Positions 11,926 through 29,991 of a stretch of 64,000 bases of DNA are shown here, one piece after another. A model generated the notes under the pieces. That model was given only the letters and a program-made list of their open reading frames with translations, ran no database searches and was not told the DNA's origin. How positions within the stretch are numbered: the stretch's first letter is position 1; each line of letters opens with the position of its first letter. The translations under genes were made by a program, and so were the position numbers. Source of the stretch: Bradyrhizobium sp. AUGA SZCCT0158 (lineage in GTDB: Bacteria > Pseudomonadota > Alphaproteobacteria > Rhizobiales > Xanthobacteraceae); contig NZ_JAFCME010000010.1 of the NCBI RefSeq assembly GCF_018130065.1, positions 186,001 to 250,000 of the forward strand, written 5' to 3'.

Positions 11926-13980
11926 TCAGTCTTCGGACTCCACCTTGTCGAAGAACGAATAGCGCAGGCTGTCGGAGTCGGCGTACCACTGCCCCGGCCC
12001 CTTGTTGGCGGCAAGCGTCGCCGCCCACAATGCATCGGTGACGTCACGGCGATGCATTGAGAGGTCGAATCCGTTGCCGAAGAACAACTCCGACCATTCC
12101 CACCAGGTGCCGAGCTTCTTCACCCCGCGCAGCAGGTCGTAGCGGTCGATCAGCGCCGGCGGCGTGTCCGACGTGACGGAGCCGAACAGCAGTCCGGTCT
12201 TGATCACCCGGTTCAGCTCGCGCACGGCACGCGGCACCTGCTTCTCCGCGACGTGGCACAGGCTGGTCTCGAACACGAAATCGAATTCGCCGTCCTTGAA
12301 CGGCAAATCGACGATCGAGCCGAGCTTGTTGAATTTCTTCAGCGCCTTCGGCGTCCGGGCATGGATGGCCCGGTTGTTTTCGATGCCCCAGGCGTCGATG
12401 CCGCGCTCGCGCAGCGCGCCAACCAATTCGCCGCTGGCGGACCCGGCGATCAGGAGCTTGTAGCCCCTCGCCCGGTTCCAGACGATCTTGATCAGGTCCG
12501 TCAGATAGGCCGGGTCGGTAAACTCGCGCCAGACCTCGCTGTAGGGGCCAAGCCCGCGATAATTCTGGAAATAATCGCGGTCGATCTTGTCGGAGAGCGC
12601 CCCGCCCGCCTGCGCGCGTGCGCGGCGCAGCCGCATCATCTCGGAGACGATGATGTCGGTGGCGGCGTCGGAGGAGTCGAGCAGTCCGTTCAGCGTGGAG
12701 TCGAACAGATAGTCGCCGACCACGACGATCCCCGGATGTTCCTTCGGCTCGGGCCGGTGGTTGGTCATGACGTCGCGTACCGGCAAGCCGCCCGGCAACG
12801 CGTTCACCGACGACAGCCAGCGATGGATCTTGCCTTCCTTGAAATAGTCACGGGCGTTGCCGAGCGCCGCCGGCAGCGACTTCAACGCGGCGTCGATCAG
12901 TTCCTGGTCGCTGAGATTGGCAAACGCCAGCGCGTCGGAACCCGCGATCAGCCAGTTCAGGACGCCGTGCTTGCCGACGTCATGGCGCGCGCCCTCGTTG
13001 TAAACGCAGCAGCCGCCGAATGCCTCCGACATGAACCAGGCGCCGGGGATCTTCTCGCCCCAGAACGGTTCGTCGAACAGGATCGAGACCCGCAGATAAT
13101 GCGCGGGCCGGTCGAAATAGGCGACGTGCTTGACCATCGACTTGCGCAGCTCTTCGCCGTTCCAGCGCATCGTGCCAAGCCAGGAATGCGGCAGGCACAT
13201 CACCACGAGATCGAAGTCCCGCGTCTCCGGTCCCTTGCCGTTCATCATGTTGAGCTGATAGCGGCCGGAGGACGTCTTGCCGACCTGGAGCACCCGGTGA
13301 TTGAGCTGGATATCGGCCGTGACTTCGCTGCGCAGGCAATCGACCAGTTGTTCGTTGCCGTTCTGGATCGAATACAGCCCGATATAGCCGTCGACATCCA
13401 TCACGAAGTTCTTCAGCGCGTTCAGCCCGTTGGTGTTGTGCGGCTCGGTCGCGATGTCGGAGCGGGCCATCACCTTGAAGAAGCGCTTGGCGGTATCGTC
13501 GTCGACGAACTTTTCGAGCAGCTCCTCGGCGGTCATGTAGGCCCACGGATGCTCGTTGTCATGGGCACCGACGCCTTCGTAATATTCGATCGGCGACACC
13601 ATATCGCTGCAGCGCTTGCGGAAGCCCTCGATCGCGGCTGCGGTCTTCGCACCGTATTTGCGGCGCATGCCCGGCACGTCGTTGAGGAGTTCGCCGTCGA
13701 ACTGCACCTGCTCGGCGTCCATCGGAATGGTCTGCAGGCCGAAATGCTGGATCAGCTCGCGCAGCGGATCGGGTCCGGTCATCGAGTAGTCATAGATCTC
13801 GGCAACGCCGGCCTCATACATCGCCGGCGCCGAATCGAATTTGCGCGTGACGATCTTGCCGCCGACCCGGTCGGATGCCTCGTAGATCGTGATGCGGCAG
13901 AGATCGCCGAGCTTCTTTTTCAGATACCAGGCGCTCATCAGCCCCCCGGGGCCGCCGCCTACGATTGCAAGATCGAGCAT
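11926..13980 (-). CDS. flavin amine oxidase fused to SAM-dependent methyltransferase
   Basis: 684-residue two-domain protein. Residues 1 to about 460 form an amine-oxidase/phytoene-desaturase-like flavoprotein: FAD motif LAIVGGGPGGLMSAWYLKKK, then YEASDRVGGKIVTR, and a late HPGIVVVGDYLFDSTLNGLLDSS segment. Residues about 500-650 form a class I methyltransferase-like domain: LLIAGSASGELVGALRERG, GIENN, and VDLPFKDGEFDFVFETSLCHV. An oxidation-plus-methylation bifunctional enzyme acting on an unknown secondary metabolite or lipid is the natural inference. Upstream lies 306 bp of gene-free DNA, then the LuxR-type regulator. The fused reading frame is uninterrupted. Confidence 0.78.
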   Translation of the reverse strand: MLDLAIVGGGPGGLMSAWYLKKKLGDLCRITIYEASDRVGGKIVTRKFDSAPAMYEAGVAEIYDYSMTGPDPLRELIQHFGLQTIPMDAEQVQFDGELLNDVPGMRRKYGAKTAAAIEGFRKRCSDMVSPIEYYEGVGAHDNEHPWAYMTAEELLEKFVDDDTAKRFFKVMARSDIATEPHNTNGLNALKNFVMDVDGYIGLYSIQNGNEQLVDCLRSEVTADIQLNHRVLQVGKTSSGRYQLNMMNGKGPETRDFDLVVMCLPHSWLGTMRWNGEELRKSMVKHVAYFDRPAHYLRVSILFDEPFWGEKIPGAWFMSEAFGGCCVYNEGARHDVGKHGVLNWLIAGSDALAFANLSDQELIDAALKSLPAALGNARDYFKEGKIHRWLSSVNALPGGLPVRDVMTNHRPEPKEHPGIVVVGDYLFDSTLNGLLDSSDAATDIIVSEMMRLRRARAQAGGALSDKIDRDYFQNYRGLGPYSEVWREFTDPAYLTDLIKIVWNRARGYKLLIAGSASGELVGALRERGIDAWGIENNRAIHARTPKALKKFNKLGSIVDLPFKDGEFDFVFETSLCHVAEKQVPRAVRELNRVIKTGLLFGSVTSDTPPALIDRYDLLRGVKKLGTWWEWSELFFGNGFDLSMHRRDVTDALWAATLAANKGPGQWYADSDSLRYSFFDKVESED

Positions 13981-14286
13981 GTGTTTTCCGCAAGTTCCCG
14001 ACGGCCCCCAGGTGCGGCCGGTTTAAGTCTCCTTAGCAAAAGCGCTTTTCACCCTGAAGGGAAGATGAACAAAGCAAGTCCGCGCATCGCAGCAATGCCG
14101 GAAAGCGCCAGGGAGCCCGCCATAACCGCGCTTTTTCATCCGAATCCGTACTCTTACGGGTTTCGGCGCCGGCGGTTGATCGGGCGTCGCCATGTGTGGA
14201 TTCACAGCCACGTAGCTCGCAAGCGGAACCGCCGGCCTTATTCCCGCAGACGTGGAGTATGCCTTCGGACTCCCGCGGACGTTCTG
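13981..14286. other. gene-free interval upstream of the oxidase/methyltransferase gene
   Basis: About 306 bp without a supportable gene. It should hold the promoter of the minus-strand oxidase/methyltransferase gene and the 3' end of the regulator transcript. No clear terminator or operator was recognised. Confidence 0.5.
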
Positions 14287-15381
14287 TTATTTCGGGAACG
14301 CCTTGCCGGCGAGCAGACTGATCAGTTCCTGCTGCCGCGAAAGGCCTGTTTTCGTGAGCACCGACTTGAGCTGGGTGCGGACCGTTTCGCGGCTGACACC
14401 AAGCGTCCCTGCGAGTACCTCGACCGTGCGGGCTTCGCTGATGCCGCGCGCCACACGCGCTTCCGCCGGCGTCAGGTCGAACAGGCCCTGCAGGACTTCG
14501 GCGGTCGGCACCGCGGCGCGATCGACCGGCGTCACCACAAGCAGCACGGTCGCTTGTGTGAAGATGTCGCGCGCGGCCCCACGGACGGGAATGACGTGCA
14601 AGACCATCGGCAGATAATTTGCCGTCGCGGCAACCGGTATGGACTTGATGATCCGGCGATCCCCAAGAGGCCGCGCGGCGAGCGCTTCGGCCAGCAGCGC
14701 ATCCGCCGTTATGTCCGTCATTGTCACGCGCTCGGCACGGTCTTCAAACAGCGAAGGCATCAAGGCTTCGAACAGGCCGTTGGCCGCGAACACCTGGCCG
14801 CGCGCACGAAGCACCGCGCCGGGCAGGCCCAGCGCCTGCAACGCGTCCGCCTGGGCGCGTGCGCGCTCGAAGCCAAGGCGGTTTGCCGTAAGCGATGCCC
14901 GCGCTAGATGCGGCCGCAGTCCATCCAGGAAGGTGACGATCTCGCGCGGCACCGGACCAAGATCCTGGTGCCGCGGCACGACGATTGCGACCGAATCGCC
15001 GCTCGGTATCGGGATGATCGTGCCGGCCCGGTAGCCGAGGCCGTATTTGCGATAAAAATTGCAGTAGACGTCGTTGGTTGCAATTTCCTCGTCCGAGAGC
15101 AGATCGCCGTCGGTGAGGAAGCCTGCATGATTCAGCGCGATGGCGCGCGGCAGATTCGGATCGCGCTCGCTCCATCCGTCGTTCAAGAACAGCGGCATGG
15201 TCGCATCATATTCGACTGAGTTGACCGCGCTGACGTATCCGTCCCGCACGGCGAACATAAACCCACCGCTACCGCTGGTCGCCGCTCCGAGCTCGCCAAG
15301 CACGGCCGGCCAAAGCGAAGGAATGAGCCCCGCCTCGTAAATGCGGTCGATCAATTGCTCGGAATGATCCATTTCGCTCAT
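14287..15381 (-). CDS. LuxR-type (LuxR_C-like HTH) transcriptional regulator
   Basis: 364-residue protein with a C-terminal GerE/LuxR helix-turn-helix (about residues 298-358: FDLTPAEARVARGISEARTVEVLAGTLGVSRETVRTQLKSVLTKTGL, in pieces). The N-terminal 280 residues do not resemble an acyl-homoserine-lactone domain; they suggest a PAS/GAF-like sensor as in other long LuxR-type proteins. Start is ambiguous between residues 1 and 4 (MSEM). It sits between the rpoC terminator and the oxidase/ABC block, so it is the obvious candidate regulator of that block. Confidence 0.8.
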   Translation of the reverse strand: MSEMDHSEQLIDRIYEAGLIPSLWPAVLGELGAATSGSGGFMFAVRDGYVSAVNSVEYDATMPLFLNDGWSERDPNLPRAIALNHAGFLTDGDLLSDEEIATNDVYCNFYRKYGLGYRAGTIIPIPSGDSVAIVVPRHQDLGPVPREIVTFLDGLRPHLARASLTANRLGFERARAQADALQALGLPGAVLRARGQVFAANGLFEALMPSLFEDRAERVTMTDITADALLAEALAARPLGDRRIIKSIPVAATANYLPMVLHVIPVRGAARDIFTQATVLLVVTPVDRAAVPTAEVLQGLFDLTPAEARVARGISEARTVEVLAGTLGVSRETVRTQLKSVLTKTGLSRQQELISLLAGKAFPK

Positions 15382-15548
15382 GGAAAACCGTGAAAATGGT
15401 TGCCCGGATACGATTCACGTCTTGATAGCACGCCCCCGCTTTGCGGGTGAAGCACCAGGACGCGCCGTCGACAGCCAGCTTCCCAATGGGCACTCCCGTT
15501 TGACGGAACCGGGCGGTGTCACAGCGACACGTGAACGCCAACCGCAGC

Positions 15549-15575
15549 AAAAAGGCCGGCTTGCGCCGGCCTTTT
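15549..15575 (-). terminator. intrinsic terminator of rpoBC
   Basis: GGCCGGC arms extended by A/T pairs enclose a 4-nt loop and are followed on the minus strand by TTTTT. It lies 28 bp past the rpoC stop, so it ends the rpoB-rpoC transcription unit. It also separates the core genes from the LuxR-type regulator. Confidence 0.85.
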
Positions 15576-15602
15576 CTCTTACAGCCTATTCGTGCGGAAG
15601 CC

Positions 15603-19802
<4,200 letters not shown>

Positions 19803-19956
19803 CGTCTTCTCCTCGCGTGCCGATCGTCACCGGCAGCAAATTCGAAACTCTTTGTCAGCGCGCGCCCTGCTCAACGTCCGAGCGGAGTGCGAATGCCCGG
19901 CACATCTGAGCGAAGGCTTGCTTCGCTCGCATGCGCCGGACATGAAATCGTAAGCG

Positions 19957-24075
<4,119 letters not shown>

Positions 24076-24532
24076 CGTGGCCTCTCATTTTCGTCGCCCT
24101 TGATGGACGAACCTTCCGAAGCGCGACTGCCATCGCCCCCGGGTTGAATTTTCGAATCGCTTCGCCGGAACCAAGCCCAAATTCAGGAATTAAGTCCCAA
24201 ATCCGTTCTCCAGACCTTCAAAACGCAAAACGACGCGCAAGGCGCATGACTGCACCTCGCCCGTCCAACCATCGCTTCACGGACTGAAAAAGCCCGAAAT
24301 TTGACTGTCTCCCAACGGCTTACGCCGAGAACCCTGCCGTTCCCGCCGCCTACCGTATTTTCCTGCTGCCAGCCCGATATGGGATGACAATAGTGGAGAT
24401 TCGAGGGTTAACCCCGCGAATCCCCACACATTTTTGTGTACGCCGTGCGTCCGGTTGTCCCATAGCACGACTTTTGCATCGATCTCGGGTGCAGCTGCGC
24501 CCCGCCCGGGACCTTGTCTCAAGTAACTTGCG
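24076..24532. other. rplL-rpoB intergenic region
   Basis: 457 bp with no supportable gene. In bacteria this interval usually carries an attenuator and an RNase processing site that set the ribosomal-protein to polymerase ratio, and sometimes an rpoB promoter. No strong GC-rich terminator stem with a T-run was recognised here, so partial read-through from rplJL into rpoBC is the expected arrangement (inference). Confidence 0.5.
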
Positions 24533-24910
<378 letters not shown>

Positions 24911-24962
24911 TGATCTGTTTCCTTAAACGTATTGGTTCGAACCAGGTTTGATTTGCGAAGGG

Positions 24963-25481
24963 TCAGGCCGCTTCGCTCTTTGAGGCATAGGCCTGGACGA
25001 CGCGCGCGAGCTTGGCCGCGGGCGCAGTCGAGAGCTGAGCGATCTTGGTCGCCGGCGCCACCAGGAGGCCGACAAGCTTTCCGCGCAGTTCATCGAGTGA
25101 CGGCAGCGAGGCAAGAGCCTTCACGCCGTTAACATCCAGGACGGTTTTACCCATCGAGCCGCCGAGAATGACGAACTGCTCGTTCGTCTTGGCGAATTCG
25201 ATGGCAACCTTCGGCGCCGCTACCGGATCGTCTGAAGTGGCGATCACGGTCGGTCCCTTCAGCAGGGAACCGATGGCAACGACATCCGTGCCTTCAAGAG
25301 CAATTTTGGCGAGACGGTTCTTCGAGACCTTCACCGACGCACCCGCCTGCTTCATCTGCGTGCGCAGCTTCTGCATCTGGGCCACGGTGAGGCCGGAATA
25401 GTGGGCGACGACTGCAACGCTGGTGGTCTTGAAGACCCCGTTCAGCGCCTCAACCGCGTCCTTTTTTGCCGCTCTTTCCAC
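24963..25481 (-). CDS. rplJ: 50S ribosomal protein L10
   Basis: 172-residue L10, the base of the L7/L12 stalk and translational autoregulator of its own operon. The start codon is GTG, preceded by GGAGAG. The motif VAVVAHYSGLTVAQMQKLRTQ and the C-terminal L12-binding helix are present. It directly follows a structured leader (see the next feature) and precedes rplL. Confidence 0.97.
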   Translation of the reverse strand: MERAAKKDAVEALNGVFKTTSVAVVAHYSGLTVAQMQKLRTQMKQAGASVKVSKNRLAKIALEGTDVVAIGSLLKGPTVIATSDDPVAAPKVAIEFAKTNEQFVILGGSMGKTVLDVNGVKALASLPSLDELRGKLVGLLVAPATKIAQLSTAPAAKLARVVQAYASKSEAA

Positions 25482-25650
25482 AGCAAGCTCTCTCCGGTTG
25501 GCGGCCTTCGCGTGAGGCGAGACCGCCGGGTTGCACCCACCGTCTCACCCAAAACCTGACCTCAAGACACCAGTCCTTCGGACACGTCGGGCAAGACGAC
25601 ATTGAAAAGCCTGCCCTCCCGAACCAGATGGCGCGGGGTGTCGAGGTTCG
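25482..25650 (-). ncRNA. L10 leader, autoregulatory mRNA element (approximate ends)
   Basis: Immediately upstream of rplJ the minus strand contains nested complementary segments: GGTGAGAC pairs with GTCTCGCC, enclosing GGGTGCAACCC (25517-25549). L10(L12)4 binding to a kink-turn leader represses rplJL in many bacteria. Position and fold fit that element; boundaries are estimates. Confidence 0.55.
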
Positions 25651-26086
25651 AACCAAATCGGCCCTCACGCCGCATGACGCGACGCCAGGCAAAATCCGGT
25701 CTTCACCCGTCTGTGCAGGCTATGCGATTAAGCCGTTGAAGAGACTTGCATCTCAGTGCAAATTTCAACTTGGGCGCCTGCAGTCTTGGACAGGATCGAG
25801 GTTATCCGGCAAGCCGGACGCCCCCTGCCGCTTTCCAGCCCGACGATGGGTTTCCTTCCTTTCGAGCAATCCATAGCGGATGTCCTGAAAGGAATGATCT
25901 CCTACCGTATCGGGTTTTCGGAATGCGAGCACAGACGTGCCAGCAACGGCCAGCACGCCCGGAAGCACGTTCTTTACCGAGTCTCGCCCGTCTTGCCAAG
26001 GGCAAAATTCAGGCCGCGGCCACAAATGGGGAAACGCCCCTTCCCGGCACGGTTCCCGTCCGCCAGGCGTTGCCAGCGGCCGGTGA
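25651..26086. other. gene-free region upstream of the L10 leader
   Basis: About 436 bp between the L10 leader and the 2-hydroxyacid dehydrogenase stop. No gene is supported. It should hold the promoter for rplJ-rplL(-rpoBC), which is needed because the dehydrogenase gene separates this unit from rplA. Confidence 0.5.
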
Positions 26087-27040
26087 TCAGCCGACCTTCA
26101 CCGCGTAAGGCAACGGCTTGCCGGCGAAATACGCCTCGAGATTGGCCATCACGCAGTCCTGCATCGCCACGTGCGATTCCAGCGTGTGACCGCCGATATG
26201 CGGAGACAGCACGACGTTCGGCAGTGCCGTCAGCGCATCCGGCGCATGCGGTTCCCTGGCGTAGACGTCGAGGCCGGCGCCGGCGATGGTCTGGTCGGTC
26301 AGCGCTGCGACCAGCGCCTGCTGGTCTATCACCGACCCCCGCGCGATGTTGATGACATAGCCGTCCTTGCCGAGCTTGTTCAGGATATTGGCATCGACCG
26401 CGTGATGGGTGTCGCTGCCGGCACGAACGGCGATCATCAGGACGCTGCACCATTCCGCCAGCGCCTCGAGCGTCGGAAAATATTGATACGGCACGTCGTG
26501 CTGGCTGCGACTGAAATAGCCCACTTCGGTCTCAAAGGCTGCAACACGCGCGGCGATCTTGCGGCCGATCTCGCCCATGCCGTAGACGCCGATCCTGCGG
26601 CCGAGCATGCCGGCCTGCGGACGCATCATCGGCGACGGCTTTGCGCCGGCCCAGCTTCCGCTGCGCACGTAATCGTCGGCCGCCAGCAAGCGCCTTGTCG
26701 CCGCCAGCATCAGCGTCACCGCAATGTCGGCCACGGACGCGGCATTCGCGCCCGGACTGTGGCCGAGCACGATGTTGCGCTTGGCCACGGCTGCGAGATC
26801 GACGCCGTCATAACCGGTGCCGTAACAGACGATGGCTGCCAGTTTCGGCATCTGGTCCATCGTATTGGCGCTGAGCGGTGTGCCGCCTGCCGTGATCATC
26901 GCGCGAATATTGGAGAGCTGTTCGGCCGAGAACGTCTCGTTCGGCGGCTTGCCCGCGGCATCCAGCAATTCGTAGCGCTCACCGATCCGCACCAACAGGG
27001 CTTTTGGGAAGCGCGAATAGACCAGGACCTTTTCGGGCAT
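26087..27040 (-). CDS. D-isomer-specific 2-hydroxyacid dehydrogenase
   Basis: 317-residue NAD(P)-dependent dehydrogenase of the glyoxylate/hydroxypyruvate reductase type. It shows the substrate-loop motif CYGTGYDGVDL, the Rossmann GVYGMGEIGRKIA, the catalytic arginine/glutamate segments (INIARGSVID and the following strand) and the catalytic histidine in SPHIGGHTLESH. The start MPEKVLVYSRFP was chosen over an ATG 14 codons upstream. It interrupts the usual rplA-rplJ adjacency and follows the rplKA terminator. The physiological substrate is not determined. Confidence 0.88.
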   Translation of the reverse strand: MPEKVLVYSRFPKALLVRIGERYELLDAAGKPPNETFSAEQLSNIRAMITAGGTPLSANTMDQMPKLAAIVCYGTGYDGVDLAAVAKRNIVLGHSPGANAASVADIAVTLMLAATRRLLAADDYVRSGSWAGAKPSPMMRPQAGMLGRRIGVYGMGEIGRKIAARVAAFETEVGYFSRSQHDVPYQYFPTLEALAEWCSVLMIAVRAGSDTHHAVDANILNKLGKDGYVINIARGSVIDQQALVAALTDQTIAGAGLDVYAREPHAPDALTALPNVVLSPHIGGHTLESHVAMQDCVMANLEAYFAGKPLPYAVKVG

Positions 27041-27066
27041 CTTGTTCTTCCCTGTCGCAAAACAAA

Positions 27067-27099
27067 GGGCGGAACCGGTCACCCGATTCCGCCCTGTTT
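27067..27099 (-). terminator. terminator after rplA
   Basis: A GGGCGGAA...TTCCGCCC stem with additional pairing and a 4-nt loop is followed on the minus strand by TTTGTTTTG. It lies about 20 bp past the rplA stop and ends the secE-nusG-rplK-rplA unit. T-rich runs on both sides suggest it may work in both directions. Confidence 0.75.
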
Positions 27100-27120
27100 T
27101 CTCATCAGTGCCGCAAGACC

Positions 27121-27813
<693 letters not shown>

Positions 27814-27819
27814 GGTCCG

Positions 27820-28248
27820 TTACCCCGCAACTTCCAGACCCATCGAACGGGCGGAGCCCTCGACCATCTTCATGGCCGACTCGACGGAATCGCAATTGAG
27901 ATCCTTCATCTTCTTCTCGGCGATCTCGCGCACCTGCGCTTTGGTCACCTGGCCTGCCTTGTCGCGGCCCGGGGCTTTCGAACCGGACTGGATCTTGGCG
28001 GCCTGCTTGAGGAAGAAGGACATCGGCGGGGTCTTCATCTCGAAGGTGAACGAACGATCGGCGTAGATCGTGATCACAACCGGAATCGGGGTGTTCTTTT
28101 CTTCCTTCTGCGTCTGGGCGTTGAACGCCTTGCAGAATTCCATGATGTTGAGACCGCGCTGACCAAGCGCGGGACCGATCGGGGGCGAAGGATTCGCAGC
28201 ACCCGCCGGCACCTGCAATTTCAGGTATCCGGTCACTTTCTTTGCCAT
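27820..28248 (-). CDS. rplK: 50S ribosomal protein L11
   Basis: 142-residue L11, part of the GTPase-associated centre and required for RelA activation. The N-terminal proline-rich region KLQVPAGAANPSPPIGPALG and the C-terminal RNA-binding domain (GSARSMGLEVAG) are normal. It lies between nusG (137-bp gap) and rplA. Confidence 0.98.
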   Translation of the reverse strand: MAKKVTGYLKLQVPAGAANPSPPIGPALGQRGLNIMEFCKAFNAQTQKEEKNTPIPVVITIYADRSFTFEMKTPPMSFFLKQAAKIQSGSKAPGRDKAGQVTKAQVREIAEKKMKDLNCDSVESAMKMVEGSARSMGLEVAG

Positions 28249-28385
28249 ACGTCACTCCTCATGTTGCTCCGGATCATCCGGAAGCTTCACAGGACCGTGG
28301 TGCGGTTCAACGGATGACTGGCGATCATCCATCTCCTCCCACGGCACTTTTCCCTCTCCCCGCATGCGGGAAGAGGTCAAGACGA

Positions 28386-28937
28386 TCAGACCTTCTCGAC
28401 CTGACCGAATTCCAGTTCGACGGGCGTAGCGCGGCCGAAGATCGACACCGCGACCTTCACGCGCGAACGCGCCTCGTCAATTTCCTCGACCACGCCGGAG
28501 AACGACGCGAACGGTCCATCGGCCACGCGGACGTTTTCGCCGATTTCGAACGACACCGACGCCTTGGGACGTTCGACGCCTTCCTGCACCTGGTGCAGGA
28601 TCCGCATCGCCTCGGACTCCGAGATCGGCATGGGCTTGTTTTCGGCGCCCAGGAAGCCGGTCACCTTGGGCGTGTTCTTGATGAGATGGAACGCCTCGTC
28701 GGTCAGCTTCATCTTCACCAGCACGTAGCCCGGGAAGAACTTGCGCTCGGCGTCGATCTTGCGGCCGCGGCGCACCTCAGTGACCTTTTCGGTCGGCACC
28801 AGCACCAGTTCGAACAGGTCCTCGAGCCCGCGCTGCTTGGACTGTTCGCGGATCGATTCGGCGACCTTCTTCTCGAAGTTCGAGTAGGCGTGAACAATAT
28901 ACCAGCGCTTGTCCATCGTTTGGGTTCCGGTGCTCAT
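28386..28937 (-). CDS. nusG: transcription termination/antitermination factor NusG
   Basis: 183-residue NusG linking RNA polymerase to Rho or to the ribosome. The NGN domain starts at KRWYIVHAYSNFEKKVAESI; FFPGYVLVKM and the C-terminal KOW domain (ENVRVADGPFASFSGVVEEI) follow. The ATG used here overlaps the secE stop by one base (TGATG), which argues for it, but an internal ATG at 28916 (MDKRWYIV) is equally close to the family N-terminus. Confidence 0.96.
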   Translation of the reverse strand: MSTGTQTMDKRWYIVHAYSNFEKKVAESIREQSKQRGLEDLFELVLVPTEKVTEVRRGRKIDAERKFFPGYVLVKMKLTDEAFHLIKNTPKVTGFLGAENKPMPISESEAMRILHQVQEGVERPKASVSFEIGENVRVADGPFASFSGVVEEIDEARSRVKVAVSIFGRATPVELEFGQVEKV

Positions 28938-29128
28938 CAGTGGACGCCCAGCAGGAAGGTAATGAGATAGCGGATAATCATATCCGCGGCGAAGAAGAAG
29001 ATCGAAGCCAGCGCCACCATGATGAACACCATGATGGTGGTGATGGTCACTTCGCGGCGGGTCGGCCAGGTGACCTTGGCGGTCTCCGAACGCACTTCCT
29101 GCAGGAACTTGAACGGGCTGATAGCCAT
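28937..29128 (-). CDS. secE: preprotein translocase subunit SecE
   Basis: 63-residue SecE with one transmembrane segment (TITTIMVFIMVALASIFFFA), the minimal alphaproteobacterial form. It clamps SecY in the Sec channel. The conserved amphipathic region FLQEVRSETAKVTWPTRREV precedes the helix. The start MAISPFKFLQEV was chosen because upstream in-frame sequence lacks family similarity. It heads the secE-nusG-rplK-rplA unit. Confidence 0.96.
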   Translation of the reverse strand: MAISPFKFLQEVRSETAKVTWPTRREVTITTIMVFIMVALASIFFFAADMIIRYLITFLLGVH

Positions 29129-29500
29129 CGTTGGGTACCGCGTCCTTTGAGACGAATTTCTGAATTTAAGTGAATCCGAACAGCCCTCTAGCGCCCAGCC
29201 CTCTCTCGAAGGATGAGCCGCCATGCGGGCTCGATTGTTCGGGGGATTTCAAAAGCCGCGCCGGATATCCGCATAACGGGCCGACAGCAGGTGGCGGGTA
29301 TCTACTGCCAGTCGGGCAAAAGGTCAAGGTATCCGCCGGTCGGCGGGAGGCCCCCGGCCGGCTGAACGGCCCGGGCCGGACCGAAGGCCCTTGGTTAACC
29401 GCAGGTAGCGGGCGCGCCTCAAATCCGAATCAGAGCGTGGTCTGGTTCTTAAAGGCTCCCCGCCATCCTGACCGTCCCCTTGATGGACCATGAGGTGACG
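29129..29500. other. intergenic region upstream of secE
   Basis: About 370 bp with no supportable gene. It must hold the secE-nusG promoter. No strong palindrome or terminator was recognised. Confidence 0.5.
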
Positions 29501-29695
29501 ATGTCGCTGCTCAGCCAACACCAGACCGGCCAGGACGGACCTGCAGGTGACATCGCCTGGAGCGTTCTCGACGCGGCCAACGACCTCGGCGATACCGTCA
29601 CCATCGATGCCTGCCGGCGCGTGATTGACGCGAATCTGCGCGGCCTCGCGCCCGCGACTTCGGACATGGCGATCGTCGTGGGGTTCTTCGGCTAG
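29501..29695 (+). CDS. small hypothetical protein
   Basis: 64 residues, starting MSLLSQHQTGQDGPAGDIAW, preceded by GAGG five bases before the ATG; two upstream in-frame ATGs exist. The frame has balanced protein-like composition (VLDAANDLGDTVTIDACRRV) and no recognised domain. It sits alone between the secE promoter region and tRNA-Trp, transcribed toward the tRNA, which is on the other strand. It may be a lineage-specific protein; function unknown. Confidence 0.45.
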   Translation: MSLLSQHQTGQDGPAGDIAWSVLDAANDLGDTVTIDACRRVIDANLRGLAPATSDMAIVVGFFG

Positions 29696-29739
29696 TTCGG
29701 GACCGGCGGCAGGAACCTCGACCAAGTCCTTGATTTAGC

Positions 29740-29815
29740 TGGCAGGGGCGGCAGGGCTCGAACCTGCGACAACCGGTTTTGGAGACCGGTACTCTACCAA
29801 CTGAGCTACACCCCT
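29740..29815 (-). tRNA. tRNA-Trp (CCA anticodon)
   Basis: 76-nt cloverleaf on the minus strand: acceptor AGGGGTG/CGCCCCT, D-arm GTAGCTCAGTTGGTAGAG, anticodon loop CTCCAAA with CCA at 34-36, and T-arm GGTTCGAGCC. The 3' CCA is encoded. Placement upstream of secE-nusG is the common bacterial arrangement. Confidence 0.97.
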
Positions 29816-29991
29816 ACGCGAACCATGCGTCGCCGCCGGTTTCGGCCCGTTTCAAGCATAGGCCATGCCCCGATTGCAAGGGCGAAGCCGTGCGCGGCCC
29901 CCTGGAAATCGGTCACCGCCCTGTTCAAGTCAAGGGTTCTGCGCCAAACTTCCCCTCCCTGCCATAACAACAAGAGCAATCGGGAGAGACC

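Noticed and set aside
12253..14907. 884-codon open frame opposite the oxidase/methyltransferase and regulator
   Set aside because: It spans two real minus-strand genes and their gap and has antisense-type composition with no domain.
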